A DNA stretch of 59,359 bases, from positions 1-59,359 of the forward strand of contig DATIFQ010000043.1 of assembly GCA_035455185.1 (NCBI GenBank), written 5' to 3'. Below the pieces are notes generated by a model. That model had not been told where the DNA came from, did no database searches, and was given only the letters and a program-made list of their open reading frames with translations. Source of the DNA: JAEHDI01 sp035455185 (GTDB lineage: Bacteria; Acidobacteriota; Terriglobia; Bryobacterales; Bryobacteraceae). Position 1 is the first letter of the stretch. Each line of letters begins with the position of its first letter. Positions 57,990 through 59,359 of this stretch are shown piece after piece. Both the position numbers and the translations under genes were made by a program.

Positions 57990-59359
57990 ATGAAAAGAGC
58001 CACTTTTGGTGCACTTTTGGTCGTTTTTGGACTCATTTTGACACTGTTTTGGGGCTGTTCGGCGGGCCCCGGGCTGGAATTTTGGTTCGTGGACGCGCTG
58101 GTAAAGGTGTTTCCGGACGATCCGGCGGGCACTGCGAGATTGGACAAGGCGGTGTTCCCGGCGGCGCGGAATTCAAACGTTAGCATTCAACTGGCGCTGC
58201 GGGCGAAGCAGCCCGTTGGCGACCTGTACGTCGATGCGCTGGCGCTGACCGGCCCCGGGCAACCCATTGAAACGGCAAGGGTTCGTTGGGTGGAATACGT
58301 GGTGGTAACGACCAACACGCAGAACACGCCGGAGGAGGAGCTGCTGCGAAAAGCGCCGGCGTTGTTTCCGGACGCGCTCTTGACGGAGTTTCCGATCACG
58401 GTGAAGAAGGACCAGACGCGCTCGGTTTGGGTGACGATCCACGTCCCGGCGAGCCAGGAGCCCGGCGAGTACAAGGGCGAGCTGCGGCTGCGGCAGGGGA
58501 CGGAGGCGATCGCGACCGTTCCGTACACGCTGGTGGTCCACAAGGCCACGGTCGCAACGCCGATTCCGCTGGCAGTCAACAACTACCTCAACCTGAGTGA
58601 CTATCACCTGGAGCAGTTTCATAGCTGCACGCGCGGATCGGGGCCGTGGTGGAACCTGATCGCAAACTACGCGCGTTTCTGGGCCGGCTACTACCAGACG
58701 TCGATCGGCGCGAATGCGGTGTCGCTCGCGAAACCGGAGCTGGCGGGCGGAGGGCTGAGGTACAACTTCAGCGACTTCGAACGCTACGTCGAGACATGGG
58801 AGGCTGCCGGAGTGAAGGGCCAGATCGACGGCGGCAACCTCATGGAACGGCAGCGCCGGCGGGACGCCACCATCATGACTGAAGCCTGGGTGGTCGAGGG
58901 CGGTAAGCCGGTCTTGCGCAGCATCCCCTGGAACGACCCACGCGCGCAACAGTTCCTCAATACGTTCCTGCCGGCGCTCTACAAACGGCTCCAGGAGCTC
59001 GGATGGACGAAGAAGTACGTCCAGGGAATCATGGATGAGCCGAACCAGTGGGAGATCCCGGCGTTCCTCGATGCGGCGGCCAAGGTGCGGAAGTTCATGC
59101 CGGGCGTGCGGACGATTGAGCCGGTCGGGCTGCGGCAGGATGTCGGTTTCATGAAAAAGACGGTCGACATCTGGGTGCCGCTGCTAGGCACGTTCGACGA
59201 GAAGCTGGATCTATTGCAGAAGCACATCAGCGAAGACAACGGCGAGATCTGGTATTACACCTGCCTGTCGCCGCGGGGGAAGTATCCCAACCGGTTCGTC
59301 GATACGTCACTGACGAAAGTGCGGCTTCTGCACTGGATCAACTACAAGTGGAACTTCAC
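57990..59359 (+). CDS. second DUF4091/GH123-like lipoprotein, 3' truncated by window
   Basis: ATG 57990 opens a frame that runs to the window end without a stop (456 residues visible). It starts MKRATFGALLVVFGLILTLF and has a lipobox ending at WGCS. Throughout, it parallels the preceding gene: FVDALVKVFPDD versus HVDSLVKVFPDD, PGEYKGELRL versus PGEYKGEVTF, GIMDEPNQWE versus HVHDEPHDRE with the same Asp-Glu pair, and YYTCLSPRGKYPNRF versus FYTCIGPQGRYLNRF. It is a tandem duplicate that has diverged substantially, so a different but related glycan specificity is plausible. The C-terminal DUF4091 end lies beyond the window. Confidence 0.85.
   Translation, partial: MKRATFGALLVVFGLILTLFWGCSAGPGLEFWFVDALVKVFPDDPAGTARLDKAVFPAARNSNVSIQLALRAKQPVGDLYVDALALTGPGQPIETARVRWVEYVVVTTNTQNTPEEELLRKAPALFPDALLTEFPITVKKDQTRSVWVTIHVPASQEPGEYKGELRLRQGTEAIATVPYTLVVHKATVATPIPLAVNNYLNLSDYHLEQFHSCTRGSGPWWNLIANYARFWAGYYQTSIGANAVSLAKPELAGGGLRYNFSDFERYVETWEAAGVKGQIDGGNLMERQRRRDATIMTEAWVVEGGKPVLRSIPWNDPRAQQFLNTFLPALYKRLQELGWTKKYVQGIMDEPNQWEIPAFLDAAAKVRKFMPGVRTIEPVGLRQDVGFMKKTVDIWVPLLGTFDEKLDLLQKHISEDNGEIWYYTCLSPRGKYPNRFVDTSLTKVRLLHWINYKWNF

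Noticed and set aside
1..59359. tRNA, rRNA, insertion sequences or prophage genes
   Set aside because: I looked for acceptor-stem/T-loop patterns, rRNA core sequences, transposases, integrases and capsid or terminase proteins and saw none. A tRNA scan would be needed to exclude a tRNA completely.

Overview
The window is GC-rich, gene-dense bacterial chromosome. Its gene repertoire fits an Acidobacteriota genome of the Bryobacterales / Candidatus Solibacter type. The pointers are very large Oar-like TonB receptors with an N-terminal carboxypeptidase-regulatory domain, SBBP-repeat and CRTAC1 (FG-GAP plus ASPIC/UnbV) secreted proteins, many Tat-leader enzymes, a DegT aminotransferase with an export leader, and DUF4091/GH123 lipoproteins. 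This assignment is inferred from protein families; no rRNA or tRNA gene is visible to confirm it.

Region 1 (1-14279, all + strand) is a surface-polysaccharide locus. It holds a sulfatase-fold protein cut by the window edge, a secreted seven-bladed SBBP propeller protein, a lipid-linked oligosaccharide flippase, a methyltransferase, an O-antigen ligase/polymerase, two GT4 glycosyltransferases, a WecG/TagA/CpsF transferase, a GDP-mannose 3,5-epimerase-like enzyme, a WbaP-type initiating phosphotransferase and a second O-antigen ligase. Consecutive genes from the flippase to the WecG-like gene overlap by 1-29 nt, so translation is probably coupled.

Region 2 (14269-18248) is RNA-centred. A minus-strand operon encodes an MFS transporter, archease and the RNA ligase RtcB. 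Divergent to it is a TrmO (tRNA t6A37 methyltransferase) domain fused to an FmdE-like domain, translationally coupled to a Tat-exported glycosidase-like protein. Region 3 (20468-28283) is mixed: a TonB receptor, a membrane protein, a double-Cache sensor without an output domain, a DnaJ-domain protein, small envelope proteins and the DegT/StrS aminotransferase with a leader.

Region 4 (28284-30500) has a secreted beta-helix protein and a truncated paralogue that share a promoter-like sequence. Region 5 (30565-37814) is housekeeping and signalling: divergent icd and gltA, then a metal P-type ATPase, a DUF72 protein and a SpoIIE-type phosphatase on the minus strand. Region 6 (37866-50930) is secretory and catabolic: TPR plus CRTAC1, a sugar-isomerase-like TIM barrel, a 1157-aa Oar-like receptor with a clear promoter and tandem operator-like repeats, another TPR protein, a secreted glycoside-hydrolase-like protein and a D-aminoacylase-like lipoprotein.

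Region 7 (50983-59359) has a transthyretin-like secreted protein, a membrane-anchored protein and a radical SAM protein. It is followed by a decayed stretch with a VapC remnant and two gene-tail remnants, an outer-membrane beta-barrel, an SGNH hydrolase, and two tandem GH123/DUF4091 lipoproteins, the last cut by the window end.

Non-coding structure is notable. A nested-palindrome repeat family occurs three times with outer arms that vary but stay paired, an exact 24-bp hairpin repeat sits just 3' of two genes, and two intergenic stretches are crowded with hairpins or gene debris. No CRISPR array, insertion sequence or complete transposase was seen.
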